A stretch of 64,000 nucleotides of DNA, from the NCBI GenBank assembly GCA_023078685.1, contig JALGAS010000003.1, forward strand, positions 2,976,001 to 3,040,000. Direction: 5' to 3'. This document shows, one piece after another, positions 12,464-24,953 of this stretch. The translations under genes were made by a program, and so were the position numbers. Source of the stretch: Neopestalotiopsis rosae. Its lineage: Eukaryota; Ascomycota; Sordariomycetes; Amphisphaeriales; Sporocadaceae. Position 1 is the stretch's first letter. Every line of letters starts with the position of its first letter. Under the pieces are notes generated by a model, which was not told where the DNA came from, searched no databases, and saw nothing but the letters and a program-made list of their open reading frames with translations.

Positions 12464-13473
12464 GGCGGTTAAAGTGAGCTGGGCGTACCTTTTCGTGTAC
12501 TGGTTGGTGTTGAGTAGGCTCCGAAGGCTGTAGTATCGCAAGCATGACCCATGATGGCTTCATTGACCATTTGACTACTGTATTCCGGCTGATTTGAACG
12601 TGGGCTTGGCTTTTGACCAGCTGGGGTGGTCTTGAAGTAAGTCGCCTCGGCTCCTCTATCACGGTCTTCGTTCATGTTACTTGTATCCTCACGTCACCAC
12701 AGAACGCTTTGATGTGCCGGACAAGCGGAAATCAAGACATTTTTTCGGACCTCTGATGACCATAGACGAGTGGGACAGCATCTAACCCAGACGCCCAAAA
12801 ATAGTCTCGCCACTCACGAGTTGCGATCGGTTGAGCCGAATGGGCTAGGTTAGAACAATATGGTGACTGTGACACGAAGCGATACCACTCCATACACACG
12901 AATCATCATACAGTCGTTCGTGGCCCAGGACGAAGATATCATCGTGATCAGCGCGAGACGGAACAAGAACTTCCTGGCATCAATCTTTGATTCGTTTCGC
13001 CTATTTGAGAATTACTCTTGAGCTCAAAGATCATGTCAAATACCTTGAACCCTTCTATCCGGGACCGTAATAAGCCTCGACGGCTACCGGACTCTACACT
13101 CCGTACACAATGGTGGAGCTCTGAACTTGCTTTTGCTGATCAAGCTGCCAATGAGCACGACATTGACACGTAAAAGTCAGGACGCGTATGGCGACAATAC
13201 GTCAAAGGTTGGTAGATGTTCCCAGCGAGTGAGATTTCTAATCAAATGGCGATTAGATCATCAGAAGAGTGTACAGAAGAGAGTTTCGTGTGCGTTGTAG
13301 ATGCACAAAATATGGAAACACCGTATAGCAATGAATTAGAACCTGTGTACCTTTGTACTCAGGTGCTGTACTTCTCGAGTGCTAGGCGCATATGGTTCCT
13401 CAGCGGCTCAAGTGCTTGGAAGGAGCCCCATTAAGCGACCCCATCTGCCGTCTTTAGGGGCGTTCAGCACAGA

Positions 13474-13478
13474 CCAAT
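13474..13478 (+). promoter_or_regulatory. CCAAT box upstream of MSH3
   Basis: CCAAT about 160 bp upstream of the MSH3 ATG and 20 bp upstream of the MCB box. It is a candidate site for the CCAAT-binding HAP complex. Confidence 0.3.
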
Positions 13479-13497
13479 CAGGGTCTAGTACCCATTA

Positions 13498-13503
13498 ACG
13501 CGT
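13498..13503 (+). promoter_or_regulatory. MCB box (ACGCGT) upstream of MSH3
   Basis: ACGCGT is the MluI cell-cycle box bound by MBF (Mbp1-Swi6 type) in G1/S-induced DNA replication and repair genes. It lies 136 bp upstream of the MSH3 start, as expected for a repair gene expressed at S phase. Confidence 0.5.
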
Positions 13504-13638
13504 CTCCGAGTGCCCCAGACGCGCACCCAGCTGTCGCCAAAAGTTCACGATACCTATGACGAAACCAATCTAGGAGGCCATTCCAGCAGAACGTTGCACA
13601 ATTGCTCTCACAGCGGACCTCTCGAGCTGACCTTCGCC

Positions 13639-16600
13639 ATGGCTGGTGCATCCAAGGAGAAGAAACAGCAGTCATTGACGAGTTTCTTTACTCCCAAGAG
13701 CGTCAATGGCTTGAATGCACACGTCCAGCGAACACTGAGCCAGAGCTCGCCAGCCAGTGACAAAAACGACAGCAGAGATAAGGAAACGCCAGCGGGCTCC
13801 AAGAAACGCCCACTGCAGCAAAATACCGACGACGGAAACGACACGCCGACGAAACGATCCAAGAATGACGAAAATAATGACAAAAGCGCCTTCTTTTCAA
13901 AGTCACCGCTAAAGTCACCAGTGGCGACCAAGACTGGAAGCGATCCCCTTGCGCGGACACAGCGGTACCTCTACAATGGCTCAACTCAAGACGGCACTGC
14001 GCTGGAAGCAGACGCCGACAACGAAGACGCTGCTGAGAAGCGGAGAAAAGCCGACCTGCATCAAAAGTTTGTCAAGAAGCTAGGCAAGCCTGATAGTATG
14101 GCACAACTGCGGCGCCGCAACTTTCAGGCCGACGAGGAAACGCAAGGGGCCGAGGGAGAAGACGGCGACGATGTCGAAGACGACGAACCTCCACCGCCAC
14201 CAAAAGGCAAGAAAAAGGGCGCCAAGACTGGAAAGCTCACGCCAATGGAGATACAATTCCTCGACATCAAGAGAAAGAACATGGACACTTTATTGGTCAT
14301 GGAGGTGGGATACAAATTCAGATTCTTTGGCGAAGACGCCCGAATGGCTGCCAAGGAGCTCAGTATCGTGTGTATACCGGGCAAGTTCCGCTACGATGAA
14401 CACCCATCAGAGGCGCATCTTGACCGATTCGCATCGGCCAGCATACCTGTCCACAGACTGCCGGTACACGTCAAGCGGTTGGTCGCGGCCGGCCACAAGG
14501 TCGGCGTTGTCAGGCAGCTTGAAACAGCTGCTCTGAAAAAAGCGGGCGATAACCGAAACGCACCGTTTGTCAGAAAACTCACAAATGTCTACACAAAGGG
14601 CACATATGTGGACGAGATTGGCGAGCTAGAACAGCAGTCTGATTCGGGAGCACCGGCGGCAGGCTACCTGCTCTGCATCACAGAGTCAAAAGCAAAGGGC
14701 TGGGGCACAGATGAAAAGGTTGATGTCGGTATCATTGCCGTGCAACCAGCTACAGGTGATATCATATACGACAATTTTGAAGATGGGTTCATGAGGAACG
14801 AGATTGAGACGAGACTGCTCCACATCTCCCCGTGCGAGTTCCTCATTGTTGGCGAACTCACCAAAGCCACTGACAAGCTCGTCCAGCACCTCTCCGGGAG
14901 CAGCACCAACGTTTTCGGCGATAGGAGTCGAGTGGAACGGATTCCGAAGTCGAAAACGATTGCTGCCGAAGCATACTCCCATGTCACACAGTTTTATGCT
15001 GGAAAGTTGAAGGAAAATGCCGCAGGTAACGAGCATGCAAGCGCCTTGCTGGACAAGGTGCTCAAATTGCCAGAAGCTGTGACGATTTGTCTGTCTTCAA
15101 TGATCAACCACCTCAAAGACTACGGCCTGGAGCATATTTTTGATTTGACAAAATACTTTACGTCATTCAGCGCCCGCTCGCACATGTTGATCAACGGTAC
15201 CACGTTGGAAAGTCTCGAGGTGTATCGTAACCAAACCGACCATATAGAAAAGGGGAGTCTGTTTTGGGCACTTGACAAGACCCAGACACGATTTGGACAA
15301 CGTTTGTTGAGAAAATGGATAGGGCGCCCATTGCTGGACCAGACGAGGTTGGAAGAGCGCGTTGCCGCAGTCGAAGAACTTCTGTCCAAGGCTTCGACAC
15401 CACATGCCGATCAGCTCGAGAAACTTTTGATGAATACCAAGACTGACCTGGAGAGGAGCCTGATCAGGATATACTATGGCAAGTGTACTCGACCTGAACT
15501 TCTTGCTTCTCTTCAAGCATTACAAAAGATTTCCACCGAGTATTCCCGAGTGAAGTCTGCAGAAGACACCGGCTTTGATTCGCCAGCGATTAGCGGCGCT
15601 ATCCTTGCGTTGCCCCAGATTCTGCCCATGGTCTTGTCATATCTGGAGCGGATCAATGCGGAGGCAGCTCGAAAGGACGACAAGTATGCATTTTTCCGGG
15701 AAAATGAAGAAACAGAGGATATCACCGACCAAAAGCTTGGCATTGCCTCGGTCGAGCAGGAACTCGACGCTCATCGCAAGGTTGCTGCACAAAAGCTCAA
15801 CAAGAAGACCCCAGTCACATATGTGACCGTGGCAGGCATCGAGTATCTCATTGAGGTCTCAAACACAGACTTGAAGCACGTCCCAGCATCTTGGGCCAAA
15901 ATATCCGGTACTAAAAAGCTCAGTCGTTTTCATACCCCAGAGGTTGTGCGACTCATTAGCGAGCGTGACCAGCACAAGGAATCCCTTGCTGCTGCATGTG
16001 ACGCGGCTTTTACAGAACTTCTCACGTCTATTGCGTCCGACTACCAACCTCTGCGTGATGCGGTCTCGGCTCTTGCTACCCTCGACTGTCTCCTCTCCCT
16101 GTCCAAGGTTGCCGCCCTCCCAGGCTACAGCAAACCCGTCTTTCTACCGGCAGACTCTGCACCAACCGTGAGCATCACATCTGGCCGGCATCCCATTGCG
16201 GAGCATACCCTCATGACTTCTTACATACCGTTTACCACGACGCTCTCCTCGGCATCTCAGTCCTCGTCAGAGTCCCCTATCTCGCCAGCCCAGCTCATCA
16301 CCGGGCCCAACATGGGTGGAAAGTCGTCCTACGTCCGCGCCGTGGCCCTGCTCGTCCTCATGGCGCAAATAGGCTCCTTTGTGCCCGCCGACGCCATGTC
16401 CCTTACCCCGTGCGACGGCATCTACACCCGCATGGGCGCGTCCGACAACATCTTTAGCCACGAGTCCACCTTCATGGTCGAGGTCAATGAGACGGCCCAG
16501 ATTCTGCGCTCCGCCACGCCCCGCAGCCTCGTCATTCTCGACGAGCTCGGTCGCGGCACGAGCACTCACGACGGCGCCGCCATTGCCCAGGCTGTGCTGC

Positions 16601-17013
16601 AGCATGTCGCCGAGGATGTCGGCTGTCTGACCCTCTTCATTACCCACTACCAGAACCTGAGCCTTGTTGCCGACGGCATTGAGGGCGGCAAGGTTCGGAA
16701 TATGCACATGCGGTTTACCGCAACGAGACGTGGAGAAGTCGCCAATGATGCAGATGATTGGGACGGGGACGAGGAGGTTACGTTCCTGTACGAGGTCGGC
16801 GAGGGTGTCGCCCATCGCTCGTATGGTCTGAACGTGGCAAGGTTGGCCCAAATCCCGACCAAAGTCTTGGACGCGGCTGCCAAAAAGTCTAGAGAGTTGG
16901 AAGAGGAGATCAAGGGGCGACGGCTTAATGGAACTGCAAAATTATTGATGGATGTACTAGACACTGGTGCTGATCAACTCGACCACCTCATTTCGAGTAT
17001 CGAGCAATTGTAG
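13639..17013 (+). CDS. MSH3: DNA mismatch repair protein MSH3
   Basis: Single exon, 1124 residues. MSH3 pairs with MSH2 (MutS-beta) in the nucleus to recognise insertion/deletion loops and hand them to MutL-alpha. A PCNA-binding box (QQSLTSFF, residues 10-17) sits at the N-terminus, followed by a Lys/Ser-rich disordered region. The mismatch-binding domain starts near residue 200 with [20 protein letters not shown] and [14 protein letters not shown]. The Tyr-Lys pair there is typical of MSH3, while MSH6 carries a Phe-X-Glu motif. The C-terminal ATPase has Walker [10 protein letters not shown] near residue 888 and Walker [11 protein letters not shown] near residue 965, then THYQNL. ATG 13639 (gccATGg) is the first in-frame ATG; the frame is open to 13510 but without an ATG. 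MCB and CCAAT boxes lie upstream. Confidence 0.96.
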   Translation: MAGASKEKKQQSLTSFFTPKSVNGLNAHVQRTLSQSSPASDKNDSRDKETPAGSKKRPLQQNTDDGNDTPTKRSKNDENNDKSAFFSKSPLKSPVATKTGSDPLARTQRYLYNGSTQDGTALEADADNEDAAEKRRKADLHQKFVKKLGKPDSMAQLRRRNFQADEETQGAEGEDGDDVEDDEPPPPPKGKKKGAKTGKLTPMEIQFLDIKRKNMDTLLVMEVGYKFRFFGEDARMAAKELSIVCIPGKFRYDEHPSEAHLDRFASASIPVHRLPVHVKRLVAAGHKVGVVRQLETAALKKAGDNRNAPFVRKLTNVYTKGTYVDEIGELEQQSDSGAPAAGYLLCITESKAKGWGTDEKVDVGIIAVQPATGDIIYDNFEDGFMRNEIETRLLHISPCEFLIVGELTKATDKLVQHLSGSSTNVFGDRSRVERIPKSKTIAAEAYSHVTQFYAGKLKENAAGNEHASALLDKVLKLPEAVTICLSSMINHLKDYGLEHIFDLTKYFTSFSARSHMLINGTTLESLEVYRNQTDHIEKGSLFWALDKTQTRFGQRLLRKWIGRPLLDQTRLEERVAAVEELLSKASTPHADQLEKLLMNTKTDLERSLIRIYYGKCTRPELLASLQALQKISTEYSRVKSAEDTGFDSPAISGAILALPQILPMVLSYLERINAEAARKDDKYAFFRENEETEDITDQKLGIASVEQELDAHRKVAAQKLNKKTPVTYVTVAGIEYLIEVSNTDLKHVPASWAKISGTKKLSRFHTPEVVRLISERDQHKESLAAACDAAFTELLTSIASDYQPLRDAVSALATLDCLLSLSKVAALPGYSKPVFLPADSAPTVSITSGRHPIAEHTLMTSYIPFTTTLSSASQSSSESPISPAQLITGPNMGGKSSYVRAVALLVLMAQIGSFVPADAMSLTPCDGIYTRMGASDNIFSHESTFMVEVNETAQILRSATPRSLVILDELGRGTSTHDGAAIAQAVLQHVAEDVGCLTLFITHYQNLSLVADGIEGGKVRNMHMRFTATRRGEVANDADDWDGDEEVTFLYEVGEGVAHRSYGLNVARLAQIPTKVLDAAAKKSRELEEEIKGRRLNGTAKLLMDVLDTGADQLDHLISSIEQL

Positions 17014-17527
17014 ACCAATACATGGCTGATTGTATATCACGATTCGTTCTAAGAAACCCAATGTTGCAAAGAATATGCGATGAACTTGGCTAGAAGACTG
17101 TGTGAAATGCTAATATACAGCTGGGCGCCGTGCACCGAGAGAGGAAAAAAATGATGCCCTCCATTTGTCTAGTTTTAGAGATGCCCAAACCCTCGCCACT
17201 GCTTCCCCAATGATTGAAAATGCTTCACAATATGATGGGCCCTGATGAGATTGCCCAAAACTGTTCTCCCAAGTTTTCACATCTCGCGGCCGAGACTTGT
17301 GAGAAGAGGTGGTGATAAAAGAAAAAGAACCAGACTTCACCGATGAAAGGAAGGAAAATGGGTAAGCACATGTATCTGATGCAATTAGTCCAAATATCGA
17401 TCATCCGAGATTTTGATGGCTTGCTCACCTGTCGTTCTGAGGCCGCTTGTCTTGGCCTGGCGGTATGATATGGAGCTGAGATGCAGTGGTAACCGCGTAG
17501 GAAAAGATTTGATAAAAAAGGCCGAGA
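17014..17527. other. convergent 3' intergenic region
   Basis: About 510 bp between the stop codons of two convergent genes. Only 3' UTR sequence is expected; no further signal seen. Confidence 0.45.
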
Positions 17528-19753
17528 TCAAATTCCGTACTCGCCGCCATTTTGATACGGAGTAGGGCGGTACAAAGCTGGATCTTGCACGACCACATTG
17601 AGAGAGTTGAATCCAGAGCTGTTGTTGACTGGTTGGTAACCACTTGCGAGTGATCTTGCATTGTCCTCCCACGGATAACCTCGAATGCTGCGATTATCCT
17701 GGTTCTGGGCTCGCAAGGGGTTAAAAGAACCCTCTCCAAAAGTATCTGCGCTGGGCATGTATGGATTGAAGACGGCCGACGGGCTTCCTGGGAGTGCGCC
17801 ATGTTCGTTCTCCTTGCCAGAGAATAGTCGAGCAGGTCCATGGCGCTTGAAGATCGGAGTCGGTGACAGAAGGGGGACATTGGCATTGGTACTGAGAGAA
17901 CGCAGTGCGAGTCTAGAGAGGCCCTCACGCCTGTATAGACATTAGTTAAAGTTGTTCCACGGTATCGGGTTGTTTATACGTACTGTCGTCGATGGGGTGC
18001 AAGGAAACCAGCCGAGTCTGGTGCAATGGTTAGACACCGCAAGAATACAATGCCATGTAATCGAAGGGGGACCAACCCTTGAAGGACTGTGACTCGAGGC
18101 TGCCACTAGGCATACTGTCTCCGTACACATCATACGCGATTTCGTCGCACCTCATTTGCCCAGCATCATCTTGAGGGACACCATCGTCGTGCAAAGGTGG
18201 GTAGCTAGACATAGAGGTACCAATAGATGATATGGAAGGAGCCGACTCTTGTGCGACAAGAGACGTCACGGAGGAGTTCTCGGACTGTTCCACGGGCTCC
18301 GGGGATGCTCTACGGACTCTGGAAGACCTGGCATTTTGACGCGGCTGTCTGGCTCTACCACGTTGACGAGTCGTTCGGTGAGTAACGCGAGTGGCTGGAG
18401 CAACACTCGATTCACGAGACGTCATCTCATTCTCCTCGACTTTGATCTTGGAAGCACGTGTCGTTCTACCAGCGTTTCTGCGAGGCTTGGCTGCAGGACT
18501 TCGCTTTACCTTCTTCGGCGGCTTTGGTTCGTCATCATCATCCTTTCTCCAGGTCAGCAGGTTACTCCCATCTCGGGGTTTGACGTGATCAGGACAACAT
18601 ACCTCGCCACTTCCAGCAATGGAAGGTTCGTCGTAAACATCCCGCCAACGAACATGATTGAAGTTCAGATCTGTCACCTGCTCGACAGTTCGAACAGCTC
18701 GAGAGCTAGCCTCCATATGGACTAGGACAGAAGGGTCCTTCTTCTGGTTTCGCCTCTTACGTTGATCCTCAGGTGCAGCATCAAAACCTCCAACACCTTC
18801 GAGCTTGGAAATATCTCCCTTGAGATACTTGCGAAAATGCTTTTGCTCAGTCGCGTCGTCGTCTCCTAGCCGGGGCGCAATAGGAGCATCATCTTCGAGC
18901 ACTGTTGTATCCACGGTGTCTTCGGACGAAGGAAAGCTGCTGTCAATTTCATCGTCTTCGTCCTCAGCCTCGGACGGTTCATACTTGGATGAGGTCTCCA
19001 TATCATTTTCCTCCTCGTCTACGTCAGGCAGGGGAAGATCAACGTCAATAAAGTCAAGATCCTGTGGGAAATCATGTTCAAAGTAAGCACCATTCCAGGG
19101 TGTCATATGTGTTGTCCATGGCTGGGCACCGTGGCTGGCTTGCCACGGTTGCTGAGCGTGAACGTTCGACATACTGGCAAAGTCCGAGACGGGATCGAGG
19201 TTGGCCTGGGGGTTGCAGTCGGTTGCGATTGCGTAGGTTGACGGGGTAGAACTGTCGACAAGGCGCTGCCGCGACTGTCCAGTTAGACCACGCACGCAAC
19301 GGCTAACACAAAGCACAATCACCCGCAAGGATCCAAACTTACCCGGTCGTCTCTTCCCACAGCAGCCTTTGCACTCTTTTTGCGACTCACCATTGATGCA
19401 TGTCCACCACCACGCAGGCGAAGGGACTGGGCTCCTCCACGAGTAGCACTGCGGCCACGACCTCCATTGCTCTTGTGAATCCTGTTCTCGCTTCTGTCTT
19501 GAAGGAGGCCACGAATGTTGTGCTGATCGAACCAGGCTTGATACTCGTCCAGTCGCCGCTGAGCATCCGCGTCTGTAACCTTGGCGATGTCCAGCTTGAA
19601 CATGTTGGAGAGATGACCCTTGGAGGCAATATGAGTGAGTAAATGAGAGACATCGGAGAACTTGGATGTCTTGGGGCAGATGGTGCAAATGAGAGGAATT
19701 GGCTGAATTGCAGTTACAGCCGCCTCCCTTGCTAGACGGTGGCTATCGTTCAT
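17528..19753 (-). CDS. uncharacterised zinc-finger protein
   Basis: Four exons (19753-19343, 19274-18077, 18017-17984, 17930-17528) give 681 residues. Function unknown. Near the N-terminus (about residues 19-45) is one zinc-finger-like unit: LICTICPKTSKF followed by HLLTHIASKGH, giving a Cys-X2-Cys pair and several possible His ligands, with spacing unlike a canonical C2H2 finger. A helical stretch (RRLDEYQAWFDQHNI) follows. The middle is very acidic (runs of D/E around DEEENDMETSS and SEAEDEDDEIDSSFPSSED) and then basic with RTTRQRGRARQPRQNARSSR, as in chromatin-associated proteins. The C-terminus is Pro/Asn-rich and ends near YQNGGEYGI. Exon 2 ends at a GTTGGT donor, which is uncommon, but the 34-bp third exon and exon 4 keep frame. 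The first ATG in the frame was chosen as start. Confidence 0.8.
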
Positions 19754-21695
19754 GGTGTCGTTCAACCAGCGTCAGCTCGACGCGGCGGGTTACAAGCACC
19801 GAGCGATGGGGACGGGTTGAAGATCAGGGAGAAAGCGGGAGGGATACTTGGGTGAGACTGAATGCATGTATCACTCGAAGAAGGGATGAAATGGTCGTTG
19901 CGATGAAGGAGTATGTCGGTGGTCTTGCTTTGCAGCAGTGGCCGAGAGGAGGAAGGCAGGCAGGCAACGTAGGTATTGGATGAAATAATAAGAGGCAGGA
20001 GAGAATTCGATGGTACAATGAAGAAATAAAACAATACGTCAGAAGGAAAGAACAAAAGTAAACAAATATCAGGACTTACAAGCCCAGACCCCCCAAGATG
20101 GGCAGGAAGGACCCTCGACTTGGTGGTGAGGTTGAGATTGAGGAAGGAGCGGTGTTGAGTACCTCCACAAAGACTGGGGAGTTTTGGCAGTCGCGCAGAC
20201 CCAGTGAGAAAGAACCAGCGAATCAGGTCGAGTCTCCCACGCCAAATTGAACTTTTGGAATAATGTCGTGCCAAAATGATTATTCCAGATGGACCCGAAG
20301 GACATGAAGCCACTTGATCATGTAACGAGGTCGAATCAGAGCTCAAGTACAAAGTGTGTAAGACACCAGACGACTGTCGCCTCCGACGAAAGTCAAGGTA
20401 CTTGGTTTCAAAGTGAAAGAAATGCGGTTGAGAAAAAAGACTTGAGAATTATCTATTGGAGGTCTGATATACCAGTGTGTGGGCTTACAATTCTCGGGTC
20501 CATTGTTCGGTTCCAGCACTAACAATCGTGATTGTTCCAAGCAGTCATGATTACATTGTATTGTTCTCATAGTCCTTGTGGGGCAGAGTGGTCTTCGAAG
20601 TATCACTTCCATCACAAGATGATCCACACAATTCAATGTCGTCTACATAGACAAAATTCTGATGTCGAAGTATCTGCTCGACTCGAAGCATTTATTATTT
20701 TTTAAATCACCATGACCTCATATTATCCTTTCACTATTTATGCGGATGATTGCAGTCTTGTGTTTCTAGCTATTCCTGACATTGGGCCAACGTCTTTATT
20801 TACGCATGAGCTACAGCCGACACTGCTTTGGGTCTTGTAGTTAGGCAGACGTACGTGGCATTCTTGATGTCGGTGGGAGGCGGACGATCGAGGCTCCCCA
20901 ATGGCGATCTTTCCATGTAATAATTCCAATTCTGTACCAATGCAGATTTCTTTGTGAGAGATAGAAGGATCGAAAATAGCGCCCAGACAGCTCTGAATTG
21001 GTGACCAGCACTCAATCCAAAGTCGATCACAACTGGCGCTCCGGACAATTGGCCATTGCGTTTGTAGCGTTGATTGATGTTCGCCTCAAGCTTTCTTACA
21101 TTCGACTGGTGCCTACGTGGTGCATTGTTGCAAACGAGGAAGCTTAAATGTCATAATAACACAGTTTCACATAACAGGTCCTAGGGATAGGGAGCATGAC
21201 CTGGGTAAACAAAACTGCAATGCTAGGTTAGGCTAGTGGAAATGACGGCAGTTCCTGTTCTTTTTGATGTTTTCCTCAACATGGGATCAACCACTTCGAG
21301 TCAAGCAACGAGCCGACTCCAGCCCTTTTTCTTTTCTTTTTTTTTCCCCCCCCTTCCCCCCCGTCCCTTCCCAACACGTCTCTTCTCTACCGCCCCTATC
21401 TTCCATCTCTCTGTATCACGTTCAGCTTACTTCTTCCCCTCCTGCGACCACGGTTCCTTCGTCAAATCATCAATGCTTTGCGATACGCGACCAACTTTAC
21501 AGTCAACGAATCTTCACAACCTCAGGCTATTGCACGTCCACGCTTACGCGTTTGGACAAAGCTCGATGAATGATGTGGCGCCGCAAGATTGACTTCTTTC
21601 ATAGATTCTATTGTGCTACATCTTAGCTCCGTGGATTTCTACTTACGTTTCGACTGGCTAGTCCGCTACTACCGGCAACAAACGCACTTCGACAA
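19754..21695. other. intergenic, zinc-finger gene promoter and 3' region of MFS gene
   Basis: About 1.9 kb. A minus-strand frame of 196 codons (19762-20352) is low-complexity leader sequence, not a gene. The part near 21325-21560 has a strong plus-strand pyrimidine run that resembles a fungal promoter/leader, but only a 39-codon frame follows it. Confidence 0.4.
21325..21370 (+). repeat. homopyrimidine tract (T-run then C-run)
   Basis: A nearly pure T/C stretch that passes from T-rich to C-rich. Such tracts often mark fungal promoters just upstream of transcription starts. Here no gene is found downstream on the plus strand before the 3' end of the minus-strand transporter. Confidence 0.5.
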
Positions 21696-23447
21696 TCACA
21701 ACACAAACTTGAAATACACATCGTCATATGCCTCCCGTTCCGCCTCCGTCATGCTCGCCCGAGTTGCATCGCGCTTCTTGTTCTTCATCACCAGCAACCC
21801 ACATCCAGTAAGAGTCAACAGCATCCCGACAATTGTAAACACGAGGCCGTTCGTGAAACCCGTGACATATTTAGGAGCTTCAGCCTTGATGAACACGTTG
21901 GAGGAGATAAAATTGGCACAGTTTCCAAACCCAACCATCCACGCCATACCCACCGCCAGGTATTTGTGGCCGCGCAAATTGGCCGAGAGCCACGCCATGA
22001 AGATGGGCATCTGTGGGAACGTGCCAATGGACATGAAGAACAGAGCAAGGTAACGAACGCCAGGCTGAGGAACATAGACGCGCATGATGATCCATCCGAC
22101 GAGCTGGCAGCAGATGGCACCAATGACGAAGGGGGTTCGGAAGTTGAATCGGGATGCCAGATACGTCACGGTGAACGACGAGACGATACCAGATGCCCAG
22201 ACTGGCATTGTCATCAATTGCGCCACTGTGTTTGTCCAACCGAGCTCGGTCAAGATGGTTGGAGAGAATGCGGAAATGGACGCAGCTGTAATGTCGCAGC
22301 AGAAGAAGCACATGGTGAACAAGTGGATGCGCCAATCGAGCAAAACCTTCCACAGTGGCACGTTGTCCACCGGAGATCCCTTCACTTCAGCACCGCGAGA
22401 CGCTTCGAGATGACGCACCACACGATCACGCTCGTCCGGCTTCAAGAACCAATGCTGGGCTTGTTGAGGAAAGTTGGGACAGAACAGTATTATCGGAATT
22501 GCGATGGCAACAGTCATTACTATTAGGAGTCAGCCACAGTTGTTCCTCATTTGGAGGGTCACGGTCACATACAGCCTTCAATGAAAAAGATCCATCGCCA
22601 ACCCTGATAACCACCAGCACCGTCAATATTATTGATGGCATAGGCGAGCAGTCCCGAGAAGAATGGGCCGGCCAGGGCAAAGTTAAAGAACCATGAGAAC
22701 CGGATGGCGGCTTCCCTCTTGGTATAGTACGTGGAGATCATGTACGTGGCGCCAGCGGGTAACGCTGCTTCAAAGGTACCCATGAGGAACCGGACTGCTA
22801 ACAAGCCACCGTATGACTTGGTCAAGCCCTGACACATGCCGAGGATACCTGAAGAGAAGGTGAGAACAAGCACAGTGGTAGAGCGGGAAGTATCACGAAC
22901 CGAGAATCACCATTTGACCTCCAAGGAGGAAACGCGGTGGTATGTTGCTGTTGGTGAGAATGATATTGGCTGGAATTTCGGCCAATACAAATGGCACGTA
23001 GAAGATGACCAGCGCGATGTTGTAGCCATTGGACGGCATCCCAAGTGCGCCCTCTAGGCCATTTGGTGAACCTATTCCCAAAGCTCGAGCCTGAGAGCAT
23101 CAAAGTCAGCCTTACTTTGTTATTGCAAGCATTTCAACAGTAACGAAAGTACTCGAATGTGTGGATAACACTTCGCAACACTCCGCATGCCGGTCACTTG
23201 TCAACTTCACAGGAGCGCAAGACATTCAACTCACATTGGCAATGTTGGTTCTATCCAGGAAAAGAAGCATGTATAGCACGCCCATGATGGGAATCAGGAC
23301 CAAATCTCGTCGCCATAGCAGCTTTCTGTCTAGCGCCGGATTGTGCTCAATGGCGGCAGCATCATGGGAGCCGCTGTCAATGGAGTCTTCACTCTTTTCT
23401 GCCAGCTTCAGGTCCTCTTGCGGGACTGGCTTCAGGATTTCTGCCAT
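21696..23447 (-). CDS. MFS permease, anion:cation symporter (ACS, Tna1/Dal5-like) type
   Basis: Four exons (23447-23235, 23090-22901, 22848-22573, 22519-21696) give 500 residues, the usual size for a 12-helix ACS permease of the plasma membrane. Relatives import small carboxylates and vitamins such as nicotinate, allantoate and pantothenate. Features: an acidic cytoplasmic N-terminus, a first helix with DLVLIPIMGVLYMLLFLDRT, then NIALVIFYVPFVLAEIPAN, GGLLAVRFLMGTFEAALPAG and YYTKREAAIRFSWFF. The central loop contains FLKPDERDRVVRHLE. The tail is charged (KNKKRDATRASMTEAEREAY). All three introns are phase-consistent, and the junction sequences match the family. It is divergent from the Asp/Glu-racemase-like gene across 1.5 kb and is the likely uptake system of the 21.7-46.8 kb cluster. 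The substrate is not readable from sequence. Confidence 0.92.
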
Positions 23448-24953
23448 GACAAAGTCTCTCGGCCCGAGAAAAGCTGATATTATTCGACGAGCTAAAGAAG
23501 CCGGGGTCGTCGGCGAGGGTAGTGCTTCAGATGCGCGGGCCGATGGACAAGGCTTGCGGCCGGAATCTTCGGAATGATAGAAGACAAATACGTTCCAGAA
23601 AGAAGATGCTGATTAGATTGAAATCCCTAACAAAATGGTATTTTAAGACGTGGAAATTCTTTAACATGACAAATGTAGGGACACCGCCCCCAATATGTAC
23701 AACAAAATCTCCAGCAACGTTTATAGGCCAGGGCAGATGCAATAGTTTATTCCGTGCCAACAAAACAGATAAGCAAGGCGCGTTTCACCGAGTATTGGGT
23801 ACAGTGCATGGCCGAAACCAGAATGAGTATCTTTGGGAATTATCGAGTAGGAATGCGCCATACTGACAAGGAGGGTGGTGGCGCACACATCTTGGGTTGC
23901 TGGTTGTTGGCATTACATAGTACAGGGCAAACGGGCTAAACCTGTCCTGTTGCCAACACCGCTTTTGCTACCGAAACCGAGGTATATGCCGATGCAGCCA
24001 ATGGTGATTTCATATGTCACATCACACTGTGTCAATTGCAGCAGGAAACCTCAAGGATCTCTGCATGTGTGCTCCATCTTGCCTTTGTCGAGTGCCGAGT
24101 ATGCAATGTTTCAGAGCCAAGGTGAATTGAAGGCACGGGACTTAAAGATTGTTGGAAAGAGTATTTTCGCAAGGCAAGAAACGAAAGAAGGAGAATCGAT
24201 TCTTTGATTTCTTCGACGGTAGGGGGTAAAAGAGGTTAAGCCACTATTGTTTTTCTGTGGGTCAAGTATACCTCAATCATAATGTAGTGGTTCATAAAGA
24301 TAAGACTAGAGTATAATGTAGCTCTCGACTAGATCCCGCCGTTAGTGACTGGCAAACCTGGACCAAGGACCTACCACCATAAGCAGAGACTTTTTCTTTT
24401 TCAGCAATGGGAGCTGGACGTTGAACGACTCCCGGCAGTCGGAAGACGAATATCTTAACCCGATGGCTGGCCATTTCGCGTGCGGGCGTATTGCGGAGCC
24501 CCATCCGTACCCCATCGGGATGTAACATCCGCCCTCACTGCAATGCAGCGACCAGGAGCGTAGGCTGCAAGCACGCGACGGCCGCGGATCTCCATTCACC
24601 TTGCTTAGTACATGTGGACGGTTGAGTGGGAAGCACCGGAAATCCACCAACGCGAGTATTATCGCCATCCCGTTTCCTATACACGTGGGATAGAGATTTG
24701 CGGGATGCTGCCGCTGATGCTTCAAAAGAGATGGAAGTTTTAGTGTGCCTCATATCATAGGTAGGACCTCCGATGCGGAGAGTTGCAAGAGACGGGCGGC
24801 ATAAGGCGATAAGGTTAGTCGTATATCTCCAACTCATTGAGCTGGTAAATTGCAAACCATCAAGTCCTGTGATTCGCAAGTCGTGCAATTCCCAAAAAGC
24901 CTCTCATCTCTGCTATACTTACAAGATAATTTGCTGTATCCTGTTGCCTCATC
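23448..24953. other. divergent promoter region, MFS / racemase-like genes
   Basis: About 1.5 kb between divergent start codons, so it holds both promoters. It contains several CGG/CCG-containing pairs with varied spacing (for example CCG-N5-CGG near 24433), but no repeated arrangement I can trust. Confidence 0.45.

Larger units (their letters stand above)
12127..13638. other. divergent intergenic, xylanase and MSH3 promoters
   Basis: About 1.5 kb between two divergent genes. Left part: the xylanase regulatory sites listed separately. Right end: a CCAAT box and an MCB box before MSH3. No gene seen between. Confidence 0.5.

Noticed and set aside
19762..20352. 196-codon minus-strand frame upstream of the zinc-finger gene
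   Set aside because: Ser/Pro/Leu-rich translation of pyrimidine-rich leader DNA; the real gene starts at 19753.
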